64,000 nucleotides of DNA from Ptiloglossa arizonensis. Taxonomy: Eukaryota; Arthropoda; Insecta; Hymenoptera; Colletidae. Of the stretch, positions 13,201-28,352 are shown piece by piece (the first letter of the stretch is position 1; every line of letters starts with the position of its first letter). The position numbers and the translations under genes are program-made. A model generated the notes under the pieces. The model saw only the letters and a list, made by a program, of their open reading frames with translations. It did not search any database and was not told where the DNA came from. The stretch covers positions 1 through 64,000 of the forward strand of contig NW_027479800.1 in the NCBI RefSeq assembly GCF_051014685.1. The letters run 5' to 3'.

Positions 13201-15025
13201 CACGTTATACGTTATGCGTTATACTTTATACGTTTTACGTTATTCGTTATACGTTATACGTTATACGATATACGTTACACGTTATACGATATACGTTATA
13301 CGTTATACGTTATACTTTATACGTTATAGGTGTTACGTTATACGTTATACGTTATACGTTATTCGTAATACGTTATACGTGATACGTTAGACGTTGTACG
13401 TTATACGTTATACGTTATACGTTATACGCTATACACTATACGTTATACGTTATACATTACATGTTATACGTTATACGTTATGCGTTATACGTTGTACGAT
13501 ATTCGTTATACGTCATACGTTATTAGTTACACGTTATACGGTATACGTTATACGTTGTACGTTATACGTTATACGTTATACGTTATACGTTATACGTTAT
13601 ACGTTATACGTTATACGTTATACGTTATACGTTATACGTTATACGTTATACGTTATACGTTATACGTTATACGTTATACGTTATACGTCATAGGTTATAC
13701 GTTATACGTTATACGTTATACGTTATACGTTATACGTTATACGTTATACGTTATACGTCATACGTTATACGTTATACGTTATACGTTATACGTTATACGT
13801 TATACGTTATACGTTATACGTTATACGTTATACGTTATACGTTATACGTTATACGTTATACGTTATACGTTATACGTTATACGTTATACGTTATACGTTA
13901 TACGTTATACGTTATACGTTATACATTATACGTTATACGTTATACATTACATGTTATACGTTATACGTTATGCGTTAAACGTTGTACGATATTCGTTATA
14001 CGTCATACGTTATTAGTTATACGTTATACGTTATACGTTATACGTTATACGTTATACGTTATACGTTATACGTTATACGCTATACATTATACGTTATACG
14101 TTATACATTACATGTTATACGTTATACGTTATGCGTTAAACGTTGTACGATATTCGTTATACGTCATACGTTATTAGTTATACGTTATACGTTATACGTT
14201 ATACGTTATACGTTATACGTTATACGTTATACGTTATACGTTATACGTTATACGTTATACGTTATATGTTCTACGTTATACGTTATACGTTATACGTTAT
14301 ACGTTATACGTTATACGTTATACGCTATACATTATACGTTATACGTTATACATTACATGTTATACGTTATACGTTATGCGTTAAACGTTGTACGATATTC
14401 GTTATACGTCATACGTTATTAGTTATACGTTATACGGTATACGTTATACGTTGTACGTTATACGTTACACGTTATACGTTATACGTTATACGTTATACGT
14501 TATACGTTATACGTTATACGTTATACATTATGCGTTATACGTTTTACGTTATTCGTTATACGTTATACGTTATACGATATACGTTATACGTTATACGTTA
14601 TACGTTATACGTTATACGTTATACGTTATACGTTATACGTTATACGTTATACGTTATACGTTATACGTTATACGTTATACGTTGTACGTTATACGTTATA
14701 CGCTATACATTATACGTTATACGTTACACATTACATGTTATACGTTATACGTTATGCGTTAAACGTTGTACGATATTCGTTATACGTCATACGTTATTAG
14801 TTATACGTTATACGGTATACGTTATACGTTGTACGTTATACGTTACACGTTATACGTTATACGTTATACGTTATACGTTATACGTTGTACGTTATACGTT
14901 AAAAGTTGTACGTTATACGATATACGTTATACGTTATTCTTTATACGTTCTTCGTTACACGTTATACGTTATACGTTAAACGTTATTTGTTATACGTTAT
15001 ACGTTATACGTTATACGTTATACGT
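10271..15025. repeat. 2,380-bp tandem duplication
   Basis: Copy 1 runs from about 10,271 to 12,650 and copy 2 from 12,651 to about 15,025. All landmarks compared (blocks B, D, A, tatatgttctacg, cattatgcg) match in order and base identity at offset 2,380 (340 heptamers) up to about 14,576. There the run between cgatatacg and gttgtacg is 105 bp instead of 112, so the offset becomes 2,373. The junction near 12,650 joins a ttatttg run directly to ataagtt. Confidence 0.85.
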
Positions 15026-16752
15026 TATACGTTAGACGTTATTTGTTATACGTTATACGTTATACGTTATACGTTATACGTTATACGTTATACGTTATAC
15101 GTTATACGTTATACGTTATACGTTATACGTTATACGATATACGTTATACGTTATACGTTATACTTTATAGGTTATACGTTATACGTTATACGTTATACGT
15201 TATACGTTATACGTTATACGTTATACGTTATACGTTATACGTTATACGTTATACGTTATACGTTATAGGTTATACGTTATACGTTATACGTTATACGTTA
15301 TAAGTTATACGTTATACGTCATAGGTTATACGTTGAACGTTATACGTTATACGTAGTATGTAATGCGTCTTACGTTTTACGTTATTCGTTTTACGTTATA
15401 CGTGATACGTTATACGTTATACGTTATACGTTATACGTTATACGTTATACGTTATACGTTATACGTTATACGTTATACGTTATACGTTATACGTTATACG
15501 TTATACGTTATACGTTATACGTTATACGTTATACGTTATACGTTATACGTTATACGTTATACGTTATACGCTATACATTATACGTTATACGTTATACATT
15601 ACATGTTATACGTTATACGTTATGCGTTAAACGTTGTACGATATTCGTTATACGTTATACGTTAGACGTTATTTGTTATACGTTATACGTTATACGTTAT
15701 ACGTTATACGTTATACGTTATACGTCATACGTTATACGTTATACGTTATACGTTATACGTTATACGTTATACGTTATACGTTATACGTTATACGTTATAC
15801 GTTATACGTTATACGTTATACGTTATACGTTATACGTTATACGTTACACGTTATACGTTATACGTTATACGTTATACGTTGTACGTTATACGTTATACCT
15901 TATACGTTATACGTTATACGTTATACGTTATACGTCATAGGTTATACGTTATATGTTATACGTTATACGTTATACGTTATACGTTATACGTTATACGTTA
16001 TACGTCATACGTTATACGTTATACGTTATTGGTTATACGTTATACGTTATACGTTATACGTTATACGTTATACGTTATACGTTATACGCTATACATTATA
16101 CATTATACGTTATACATTACATGTTATACGTTATACGTTATGCGTTAAACGTTGTACGATATTCGTTATACGTCATACGTTATTAGTTATACGTTATACG
16201 GTATACGTTATACGTTGTACGTTATACGTTACACGTTATACGTTATACGTTATACGTTATACGTTATACGTTATACGTTATACGTTATACATTATGCGTA
16301 ATACGTTTTACGTTATTCGTTATACGTTATACGTTATACGATATACTTTATACGTTAAACGTTATACGTTATACGTTATACGTTATACGTTATACGTTAT
16401 ACGTTATACGTTATACGTTATACGTTATACGTTATACGTTATACGTTATACGTTATACGTTATACGTTATACGCTATACATTATACGTTATACGTTATAC
16501 ATTACATGTTATACGTTATACGTTATGCGTTAAACGTTGTACGATATTCGTTATACGTCATACGTTATTAGTCATACGTTATACGGTATACGTTATACGT
16601 TGTACGTTATACGTTACACGTTATACGTTATACGTTATACGTTATACGTTATACGTTGTACGTTATACGTTATACGCTATACATTATACGTTATACGTTA
16701 TACATTACATGTTATACGTTATACGTTATGCGTTATACGTTATACGTTATAG
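14906..16752. repeat. Long higher-order unit, copy 4
   Basis: It matches copy 2 at offset 9,575 over blocks B, C and A. A private pair of changes, cattatgcgtaatacg near 16,291 and gatatacttta near 16,341, is shared with the segment near 20,331 and 20,381, showing that the latter was copied from here. Confidence 0.75.
15353..15409. repeat. Block C copy 4
   Basis: It lies 271 bp before the truncated block A core when measured between the internal ATG and TTG, as in copies 2 and 6. Confidence 0.85.
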
Positions 16753-18579
16753 GTTATACGTTATACGTTATACGTTATACGTTATAAGTTATACGTTATA
16801 GGTTATACGTTATACGTTATACGTTATACGTTATAAGTTATACGTTATACGTCATAGGTTATACGTTGAACGTTATACGTTATACGTTATACGTTATACG
16901 TTATACGTTATACGTTGTACGTTATACGTTATAAGTTGTACGTTATACGATATACGTTATACGTTATTCTTTATACGTTCTTCGTTACACGTTATACGTT
17001 ATACGTTATACGTTTTACGTTTTACGTTATTCGTTATACGTTATACGTTATACGATATACGTTACACGTTATACGTTATACGTTATACGTTATACGTTAT
17101 ACTTTATACGTTATAGGTGTTACGTTATACGTTATACGTTATACGTTATTCGTAATACGTTATACGTGATACGTTATACGTTGTACGTTATACGTTATAC
17201 GTTATACGTTATACGCTATACATTATACGTTATACGTTATACATTACATGTTATACGTTGTACGGTATACGTTATAAGTTGTACGTTATACGATATACGT
17301 TATACGTTATTCTTTATACGTTCTTCGTTACACGTTATACGTTATACGTTATACTTTATACGTTCTACGTTATTCGTTATACGTTATACGTTATACGATA
17401 TACGTTACATGTTATACGATATACGTTATACGTTATACGTTATACTTTATACGTTATAGGTGTTACGTTATACGTTATACGTTATACGTTATTCGTAATA
17501 CGTTATACGTGATACGTTAGACGTTGTACGTTATACGTTATACGTTATACGTTATACGCTATACACTATACGTTATACGTTATACATTACATGTTATACG
17601 TTATACGTTATGCGTTATACGTTGTACGATATTCGTTATACGTCATACGTTATTAGTTACACGTTATACGGTATACGTTATACGTTGTACGTTATACGTT
17701 ATACGTTATACGTTATACGTTATACGTTATACGTTATACGTTATACGTTATACGTTATACGTTATACGTTATACGTTATACGTTATACGTTATACGTTAT
17801 ACGTTATACGTTATACGTTATACGTTATACGTCATAGGTTATACGTTATACGTTATACGTTATACGTTATACGTTATACGTTATACGTTATACGTTATAC
17901 GTTATACGTTATACGTCATACGTTATACGTTATACGTTATACGTTATACGTTATACGTTATACGTTATACGTTATACGTTATACGTTATACGTTATACGT
18001 TATACGTTATACGTTATACGTTATACGTTATACGTTATACGTTATACGTTATACGTTATACGCTATACATTATACGTTATACGTTATACATTACATGTTA
18101 TACGTTATACGTTATGCGTTAAACGTTGTACGATATTCGTTATACGTCATACGTTATTAGTTATACGTTATACGTTATACGTTATACGTTATACGTTATA
18201 CGTTATACGTTATACGTTATACGTTATACGTTATACGTTATACGTTATATGTTCTACGTTATACGTTATACGTTATACGTTATACGTTATACGTTATACG
18301 TTATACGCTATACATTATACGTTATACGTTATACATTACATGTTATACGTTATACGTTATGCGTTAAACGTTGTACGATATTCGTTATACGTCATACGTT
18401 ATTAGTTATACGTTATACGGTATACGTTATACGTTGTACGTTATACGTTACACGTTATACGTTATACGTTATACGTTATACGTTATACGTTATACGTTAT
18501 ACGTTATACATTATGCGTTATACGTTTTACGTTATTCGTTATACGTTATACGTTATACGATATACGTTATACGTTATAC

Positions 18580-20791
18580 GATATACGTTATACGTTATTC
18601 TTTATACGTTCTTCGTTACACGTTATACGTTATACGTTAAACGTTATTTGTTATACGTTATACGTTATACGTTATACGTTATACGTTATACGTTAGACGT
18701 TATTTGTTATACGTTATACGTTATACGTTATACGTTATACGTTATACGTTATACGTTATACGTTATACGTTATACGTTATACGTTATACGTTATACGATA
18801 TACGTTATACGTTATACGTTATACTTTATAGGTTATACGTTATACGTTATACGTTATACGTTATACGTTATACGTTATACGTTATACGTTATACGTTATA
18901 CGTTATACGTTATACGTTATACGTTATAGGTTATACGTTATACGTTATACGTTATACGTTATAAGTTATACGTTATACGTCATAGGTTATACGTTGAACG
19001 TTATACGTTATACGTAGTATGTAATGCGTCTTACGTTTTACGTTATTCGTTTTACGTTATACGTGATACGTTATACGTTATACGTTATACGTTATACGTT
19101 ATACGTTATACGTTATACGTTATACGTTATACGTTATACGTTATACGTTATACGTTATACGTTATACGTTATACGTTATACGTTATACGTTATACGTTAT
19201 ACGTTATACGTTATACGTTATACGTTATACGTTATACGCTATACATTATACGTTATACGTTATACATTACATGTTATACGTTATACGTTATGCGTTAAAC
19301 GTTGTACGATATTCGTTATACGTTATACGTTAGACGTTATTTGTTATACGTTATACGTTATACGTTATACGTTATACGTTATACGTTATACGTCATACGT
19401 TATACGTTATACGTTATACGTTATACGTTATACGTTATACGTTATACGTTATACGTTATACGTTATACGTTATACGTTATACGTTATACGTTATACGTTA
19501 TACGTTATACGTTACACGTTATACGTTATACGTTATACGTTATACGTTGTACGTTATACGTTATACCTTATACGTTATACGTTATACGTTATACGTTATA
19601 CGTCATAGGTTATACGTTATATGTTATACGTTATACGTTATACGTTATACGTTATACGTTATACGTTATACGTCATACGTTATACGTTATACGTTATTGG
19701 TTATACGTTATACGTTATACGTTATACGTTATACGTTATACGTTATACGTTATACGCTATACATTATACATTATACGTTATACATTACATGTTATACGTT
19801 ATACGTTATGCGTTAAACGTTGTACGATATTCGTTATACGTCATACGTTATTAGTTATACGTTATACGGTATACGTTATACGTTGTACGTTATACGTTAC
19901 ACGTTATACGTTATACGTTATACGTTATACGTTATACGTTATACGTTATACGTTATACGTTATACGTTATACGTTATACGTTATACGTTATACGTTATAC
20001 GTTATACGTTATACGTTATACGTCATAGGTTATACGTTATACGATATACGTTATACGTTAAACGTTATACGTTATACGTTATACGTTATACGTTATACGT
20101 TATACGTTATACGTTATACGTTATACGTTATACGTTATACGTTATACGTTATACGTTATACGTTATACGTTATACGCTATACATTATACGTTATACGTTA
20201 TACATTATACGTTATACGTTATTAGTTATACGTTATACGGTATACGTTATACGTTGTACGTTATACGTTACACGTTATACGTTATACGTTATACGTTATA
20301 CGTTATACGTTATACGTTATACGTTATACATTATGCGTAATACGTTTTACGTTATTCGTTATACGTTATACGTTATACGATATACTTTATACGTTAAACG
20401 TTATACGTTATACGTTATACGTTATACGTTATACGTTATACGTTATACGTTATACGTTATACGTTATACGTTATACGTTATACGTTATACGTTATACGTT
20501 ATACGTTATACGCTATACATTATACGTTATACGTTATACATTACATGTTATACGTTATACGTTATGCGTTAAACGTTGTACGATATTCGTTATACGTCAT
20601 ACGTTATTAGTCATACGTTATACGGTATACGTTATACGTTGTACGTTATACGTTACACGTTATACGTTATACGTTATACGTTATACGTTATACGTTGTAC
20701 GTTATACGTTATACGCTATACATTATACGTTATACGTTATACATTACATGTTATACGTTATACGTTATGCGTTATACGTTATACGTTATAG
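18580..20791. repeat. Long higher-order unit, copy 5 (interrupted)
   Basis: Block C lies at 19,014 and truncated A at 19,302. The unit is broken near 20,205-20,220, where a block A ends after cattatacg and jumps to ttattagtt, which is the junction of the 4,039-bp duplication. Confidence 0.7.
19014..19070. repeat. Block C copy 5
   Basis: It lies 278 bp before its truncated block A core, one heptamer more than copy 4. Confidence 0.85.
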
Positions 20792-22604
20792 GTTATACGT
20801 TATACGTTATACGTTATACGTTATAAGTTATACGTTATAGGTTATACGTTATACGTTATACGTTATACGTTATAAGTTATACGTTATACGTCATAGGTTA
20901 TACGTTGAACGTTATACGTTATACGTTATACGTTATACGTTATACGTTATACGTTGTACGTTATACGTTATAAGTTGTACGTTATACGATATACGTTATA
21001 CGTTATTCTTTATACGTTCTTCGTTACACGTTATACGTTATACGTTATACGTTTTACGTTTTACGTTATTCGTTATACGTTATACGTTATACGATATACG
21101 TTACACGTTATACGTTATACGTTATACGTTATACGTTATACTTTATACGTTATAGGTGTTACGTTATACGTTATACGTTATACGTTATTCGTAATACGTT
21201 ATACGTGATACGTTATACGTTGTACGTTATACGTTATACGTTATACGTTATACGCTATACATTATACGTTATACGTTATACATTACATGTTATACGTTGT
21301 ACGGTATACGTTATAAGTTGTACGTTATACGATATACGTTATACGTTATTCTTTATACGTTCTTCGTTACACGTTATACGTTATACGTTATACTTTATAC
21401 GTTCTACGTTATTCGTTATACGTTATACGTTATACGATATACGTTACATGTTATACGATATACGTTATACGTTATACGTTATACTTTATACGTTATAGGT
21501 GTTACGTTATACGTTATACGTTATACGTTATTCGTAATACGTTATACGTGATACGTTAGACGTTGTACGTTATACGTTATACGTTATACGTTATACGCTA
21601 TACACTATACGTTATACGTTATACATTACATGTTATACGTTATACGTTATGCGTTATACGTTGTACGATATTCGTTATACGTCATACGTTATTAGTTACA
21701 CGTTATACGGTATACGTTATACGTTGTACGTTATACGTTATACGTTATACGTTATACGTTATACGTTATACGTTATACGTTATACGTTATACGTTATACG
21801 TTATACGTTATACGTTATACGTTATACGTTATACGTTATACGTTATACGTTATACGTTATACGTTATACGTCATAGGTTATACGTTATACGTTATACGTT
21901 ATACGTTATACGTTATACGTTATACGTTATACGTTATACGTCATACGTTATACGTTATACGTTATACGTTATACGTTATACGTTATACGTTATACGTTAT
22001 ACGTTATACGTTATACGTTATACGTTATACGTTATACGTTATACGTTATACGTTATACGTTATACGTTATACGTTATACGTTATACGCTATACATTATAC
22101 GTTATACGTTATACATTACATGTTATACGTTATACGTTATGCGTTAAACGTTGTACGATATTCGTTATACGTCATACGTTATTAGTTATACGTTATACGT
22201 TATACGTTATACGTTATACGTTATACGTTATACGTTATACGTTATACGTTATACGTTATACGTTATACGTTATATGTTCTACGTTATACGTTATACGTTA
22301 TACGTTATACGTTATACGTTATACGTTATACGCTATACATTATACGTTATACGTTATACATTACATGTTATACGTTATACGTTATGCGTTAAACGTTGTA
22401 CGATATTCGTTATACGTCATACGTTATTAGTTATACGTTATACGGTATACGTTATACGTTGTACGTTATACGTTACACGTTATACGTTATACGTTATACG
22501 TTATACGTTATACGTTATACGTTATACGTTATACATTATGCGTTATACGTTTTACGTTATTCGTTATACGTTATACGTTATACGATATACGTTATACGTT
22601 ATAC

Positions 22605-24473
22605 GATATACGTTATACGTTATTCTTTATACGTTCTTCGTTACACGTTATACGTTATACGTTAAACGTTATTTGTTATACGTTATACGTTATACGTTAT
22701 ACGTTATACGTTATACGTTAGACGTTATTTGTTATACGTTATACGTTATACGTTATACGTTATACGTTATACGTTATACGTTATACGTTATACGTTATAC
22801 GTTATACGTTATACGTTATACGATATACGTTATACGTTATACGTTATACTTTATAGGTTATACGTTATACGTTATACGTTATACGTTATACGTTATACGT
22901 TATACGTTATACGTTATACGTTATACGTTATACGTTATACGTTATACGTTATAGGTTATACGTTATACGTTATACGTTATACGTTATAAGTTATACGTTA
23001 TACGTCATAGGTTATACGTTGAACGTTATACGTTATACGTAGTATGTAATGCGTCTTACGTTTTACGTTATTCGTTTTACGTTATACGTGATACGTTATA
23101 CGTTATACGTTATACGTTATACGTTATACGTTATACGTTATACGTTATACGTTATACGTTATACGTTATACGTTATACGTTATACGTTATACGTTATACG
23201 TTATACGTTATACGTTATACGTTATACGTTATACGTTATACGTTATACGTTATACGCTATACATTATACGTTATACGTTATACATTACATGTTATACGTT
23301 ATACGTTATGCGTTAAACGTTGTACGATATTCGTTATACGTTATACGTTAGACGTTATTTGTTATACGTTATACGTTATACGTTATACGTTATACGTTAT
23401 ACGTTATACGTCATACGTTATACGTTATACGTTATACGTTATACGTTATACGTTATACGTTATACGTTATACGTTATACGTTATACGTTATACGTTATAC
23501 GTTATACGTTATACGTTATACGTTATACGTTACACGTTATACGTTATACGTTATACGTTATACGTTGTACGTTATACGTTATACCTTATACGTTATACGT
23601 TATACGTTATACGTTATACGTCATAGGTTATACGTTATATGTTATACGTTATACGTTATACGTTATACGTTATACGTTATACGTTATACGTCATACGTTA
23701 TACGTTATACGTTATTGGTTATACGTTATACGTTATACGTTATACGTTATACGTTATACGTTATACGTTATACGCTATACATTATACATTATACGTTATA
23801 CATTACATGTTATACGTTATACGTTATGCGTTAAACGTTGTACGATATTCGTTATACGTCATACGTTATTAGTTATACGTTATACGGTATACGTTATACG
23901 TTGTACGTTATACGTTACACGTTATACGTTATACGTTATACGTTATACGTTATACGTTATACGTTATACGTTATACGTTATACGTTATACGTTATACGTT
24001 ATACGTTATACGTTATACGTTATACGTTATACGTTATACGTCATAGGTTATACGTTATACGATATACGTTATACGTTAAACGTTATACGTTATACGTTAT
24101 ACGTTATACGTTATACGTTATACGTTATACGTTATACGTTATACGTTATACGTTATACGTTATACGTTATACGTTATACGTTATACGTTATACGCTATAC
24201 ATTATACGTTATACGTTATACATTACATGTTATACGTTATACGTTATGCGTTAAACGTTGTACGATATTCGTTATACGTCATACGTTATTAGTCATACGT
24301 TATACGGTATACGTTATACGTTGTACGTTATACGTTACACGTTATACGTTATACGTTATACGTTATACGTTATACGTTGTACGTTATACGTTATACGCTA
24401 TACATTATACGTTATACGTTATACATTACATGTTATACGTTATACGTTATGCGTTATACGTTATACGTTATAG
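22605..24473. repeat. Long higher-order unit, copy 6
   Basis: It matches copy 5 at offset 4,025 (block C 19,014 to 23,039) and 4,018 from truncated block A onward, a difference of one heptamer. It is intact across the point where copy 5 is broken. Confidence 0.72.
23039..23095. repeat. Block C copy 6
   Basis: At offset 4,025 from copy 5, inside the second half of the 4,039-bp duplication, with one heptamer fewer in the following run. Confidence 0.85.
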
Positions 24474-26943
24474 GTTATACGTTATACGTTATACGTTATA
24501 CGTTATAAGTTATACGTTATAGGTTATACGTTATACGTTATACGTTATACGTTATAAGTTATACGTTATACGTCATAGGTTATACGTTGAACGTTATACG
24601 TTATACGTTATACGTTATACGTTATACGTTATACGTTGTACGTTATACGTTATAAGTTGTACGTTATACGATATACGTTATACGTTATTCTTTATACGTT
24701 CTTCGTTACACGTTATACGTTATACGTTATACGTTATACGTTTTACGTTATTCGTTATACGTTATACGTTATACGATATACGTTACACGTTATACGTTAT
24801 ACGTTATACGTTATACGTTATACTTTATACGTTATAGGTGTTACGTTATACGTTATACGTTATACGTCATTCGTAATACGTTATACGTGATACGTTATAC
24901 GTTGTACGTTATACGTTATACGTTATACGTTATACGCTATACATTATACGTTATACGTTATACATTACATGTTATACGTTGTACGGTATACGTTATAAGT
25001 TGTACGTTATACGATATACGTTATACGTTATTCTTTATACGTTCTTCGTTACACGTTATACGTTATACGTTATACTTTATACGTTTTACGTTATTCGTTA
25101 TACGTTATACGTTATACGATATACGTTACACGTTATACGATATACGTTATACGTTATACGTTATACTTTATACGTTATAGGTGTTACGTTATACGTTATA
25201 CGTTATACGTTATTCGTAATACGTTATACGTGATACGTTAGACGTTGTACGTTATACGTTATACGTTATACGTTATACGCTATACACTATACGTTATACG
25301 TTATACATTACATGTTATACGTTATACGTTATGCGTTATACGTTGTACGATATTCGTTATACGTCATACGTTATTAGTTACACGTTATACGGTATACGTT
25401 ATACGTTGTACGTTATACGTTATACGTTATACGTTATACGTTATACGTTATACGTTATACGTTATACGTTATACGTTATACGTTATACGTTATACGTTAT
25501 ACGTTATACGTTATACGTTATACGTTATACGTTATACGTTATACGTCATAGGTTATACGTTATACGTTATACGTTATACGTTATACGTTATACGTTATAC
25601 GTTATACGTTATACGTCATACGTTATACGTTATACGTTATACGTTATACGTTATACGTTATACGTTATACGTTATACGTTATACGTTATACGTTATACGT
25701 TATACGTTATACGTTATACGTTATACGTTATACGTTATACGTTATACGTTATACGTTATACGTTATACGTTATACATTATACGTTATACGTTATACATTA
25801 CATGTTATACGTTATACGTTATGCGTTAAACGTTGTACGATATTCGTTATACGTCATACGTTATTAGTTATACGTTATACGTTATACGTTATACGTTATA
25901 CGTTATACGTTATACGTTATACGTTATACGTTATACGTTATACGTTATACGTTATATGTTCTACGTTATACGTTATACGTTATACGTTATACGTTATACG
26001 TTATACGTTATACGTTATACGCTATACATTATACGTTATACGTTATACATTACATGTTATACGTTATACGTTATGCGTTAAACGTTGTACGATATTCGTT
26101 ATACGTCATACGTTATTAGTTATACGTTATACGGTATACGTTATACGTTGTACGTTATACGTTACACGTTATACGTTATACGTTATACGTTATACGTTAT
26201 ACGTTATACGTTATACGTTATACATTATGCGTTATACGTTTTACGTTATTCGTTATACGTTATACGTTATACGATATACGTTATACGTTATACGTTATAC
26301 GTTATACGTTATACGTTATACGTTATACGTTATACGTTATACGTTATACGTTATACGTTATACGTTATACGTTATACGTTATACGTTGTACGTTATACGT
26401 TATACGCTATACATTATACGTTATACGTTATACATTACATGTTATACGTTATACGTTATGCGTTAAACGTTGTACGATATTCGTTATACGTCATACGTTA
26501 TTAGTTATACGTTATACGGTATACGTTATACGTTGTACGTTATACGTTACACGTTATACGTTATACGTTATACGTTATGCGTTATACGTTGTACGTTATA
26601 CGTTAAAAGTTGTACGTTATACGATATACGTTATACGTTATTCTTTATACGTTCTTCGTTACACGTTATACGTTATACGTTAAACGTTATTTGTTATACG
26701 TTATACGTTATACGTTATACGTTATACGTTATACGTTAGACGTTATTTGTTATACGTTATACGTTATACGTTATACGTTATACGTTATACGTTATACGTC
26801 ATACGTTATACGTTATACGTTATACGTTATACGTTATACGTTATACGTTATACGTTATACGTTATACGTTATACGTTATACGTTATACGTTATACGTTAT
26901 ACGTTATACGTTATACGTTATACGTTATACGTTATACGTTATA

Positions 26944-28352
26944 CGTTTGACGTTATACGTTATACGCTATACATTATACGTTATACGTTATACATTACAT
27001 GTTATACGTTATACGTTATGCGTTAAACGTTGTACGATATTCGTTATACGTCATACGTTATTAGTTATACGTTATACGGTATACGTTATACGTTGTACGT
27101 TATACGTTACACGTTATACGTTATACGTTATACGTTATACGTTATACGTTGTACGTTATACGTTATAAGTTGTACGTTATACGATATACGTTATACGTTA
27201 TTCTTTATACGTTCTTCGTTACACGTTATACGTTATACGTTATACGTTATACGTTTTACGTTATTCGTTATACGTTATACGTTATACGATATACGTTACA
27301 CGTTATACGTTATACGTTATACGTTATACGTTATACGTTATACGTTAGACGTTATTTGTTATACGTTATACGTTATACGTTATACGTTATACGTTATACG
27401 TTATACGTCATACGTTATACGTTATACGTTATACGTTATACGTTATACGTTATACGTTATACGTTATACGTTATACGTTATACGTTATACGTTATACGTT
27501 ATACGTTATACGTTATACGTTACACGTTATACGTTATACGTTATACGTTATACGTTGTACGTTATACGTTATACTTTATACGTTATACGTTATACGTTAT
27601 ACGTTATACGTTATACGTTATACGTTTTACGTTATTCGTTATACGTTATACGTTATACGATATACGTTACACGTTATACGTTATACGTTATACGTTATAC
27701 GTTATACTTTATACGTTATAGGTGTTACGTTATACGTTATACGTTATACGTTATTCGTAATACGTTATACGTTATACGTTATACGTTATACGTTATACGT
27801 TATACGTTATACGTTATACGTTATACGTTATACGTTTGACGTTATACGTTATACGCTATACATTATACGTTATACGTTATACATTACATGTTATACGTTA
27901 TACGTTATGCGTTAAACGTTGTACGATATTCGTTATACGTCATACGTTATTAGTTATACGTTATACGGTATACGTTATACGTTATACGATATACGTTATA
28001 CGTTATACGTTATACGTTATACGTTATACGTTATACGTTATACGTTATACGTTATACGTTATACGTTATACGTTATACGTTATACGTTATACGTTTGACG
28101 TTATACGTTATACGCTATACATTATACGTTATACGTTATACATTACATGTTATACGTTATACGTTATGCGTTAAACGTTGTACGATATTCGTTATACGTC
28201 ATACGTTATTAGTTATACGTTATACGGTATACGTTATACGTTGTACGTTATACGTTACACGTTATACGTTATACGTTATACGTTATACGTTATACGTTGT
28301 ACGTTATACGTTATAAGTTGTACGTTATACGATATACGTTATACGTTATTCT
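26944..28352. repeat. Cluster of three gtttgacg copies
   Basis: The variant acgtttgacg, two substitutions in one heptamer, occurs at about 26,944, 27,833 and 28,092 (offsets 889 and 259, both multiples of 7). Each copy is followed by a full block A. I saw it nowhere else, so this cluster is a local amplification. Confidence 0.75.

Larger units (their letters stand above)
16181..24258. repeat. 4,039-bp tandem duplication
   Basis: Copy 1 is 16,181-20,219 and copy 2 is 20,220 to about 24,258 (577 heptamers). The private variants gtaatacg, gatatacttta, gttttacgttttacg (17,013 and 21,052) and ttctacgttattcg (17,363 and 21,402) are present in both. The offset drops to 4,025 and 4,018 in the right-hand part through loss of whole heptamers. 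A third partial copy of the left part begins near 24,258 at offset 3,682. Confidence 0.82.
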
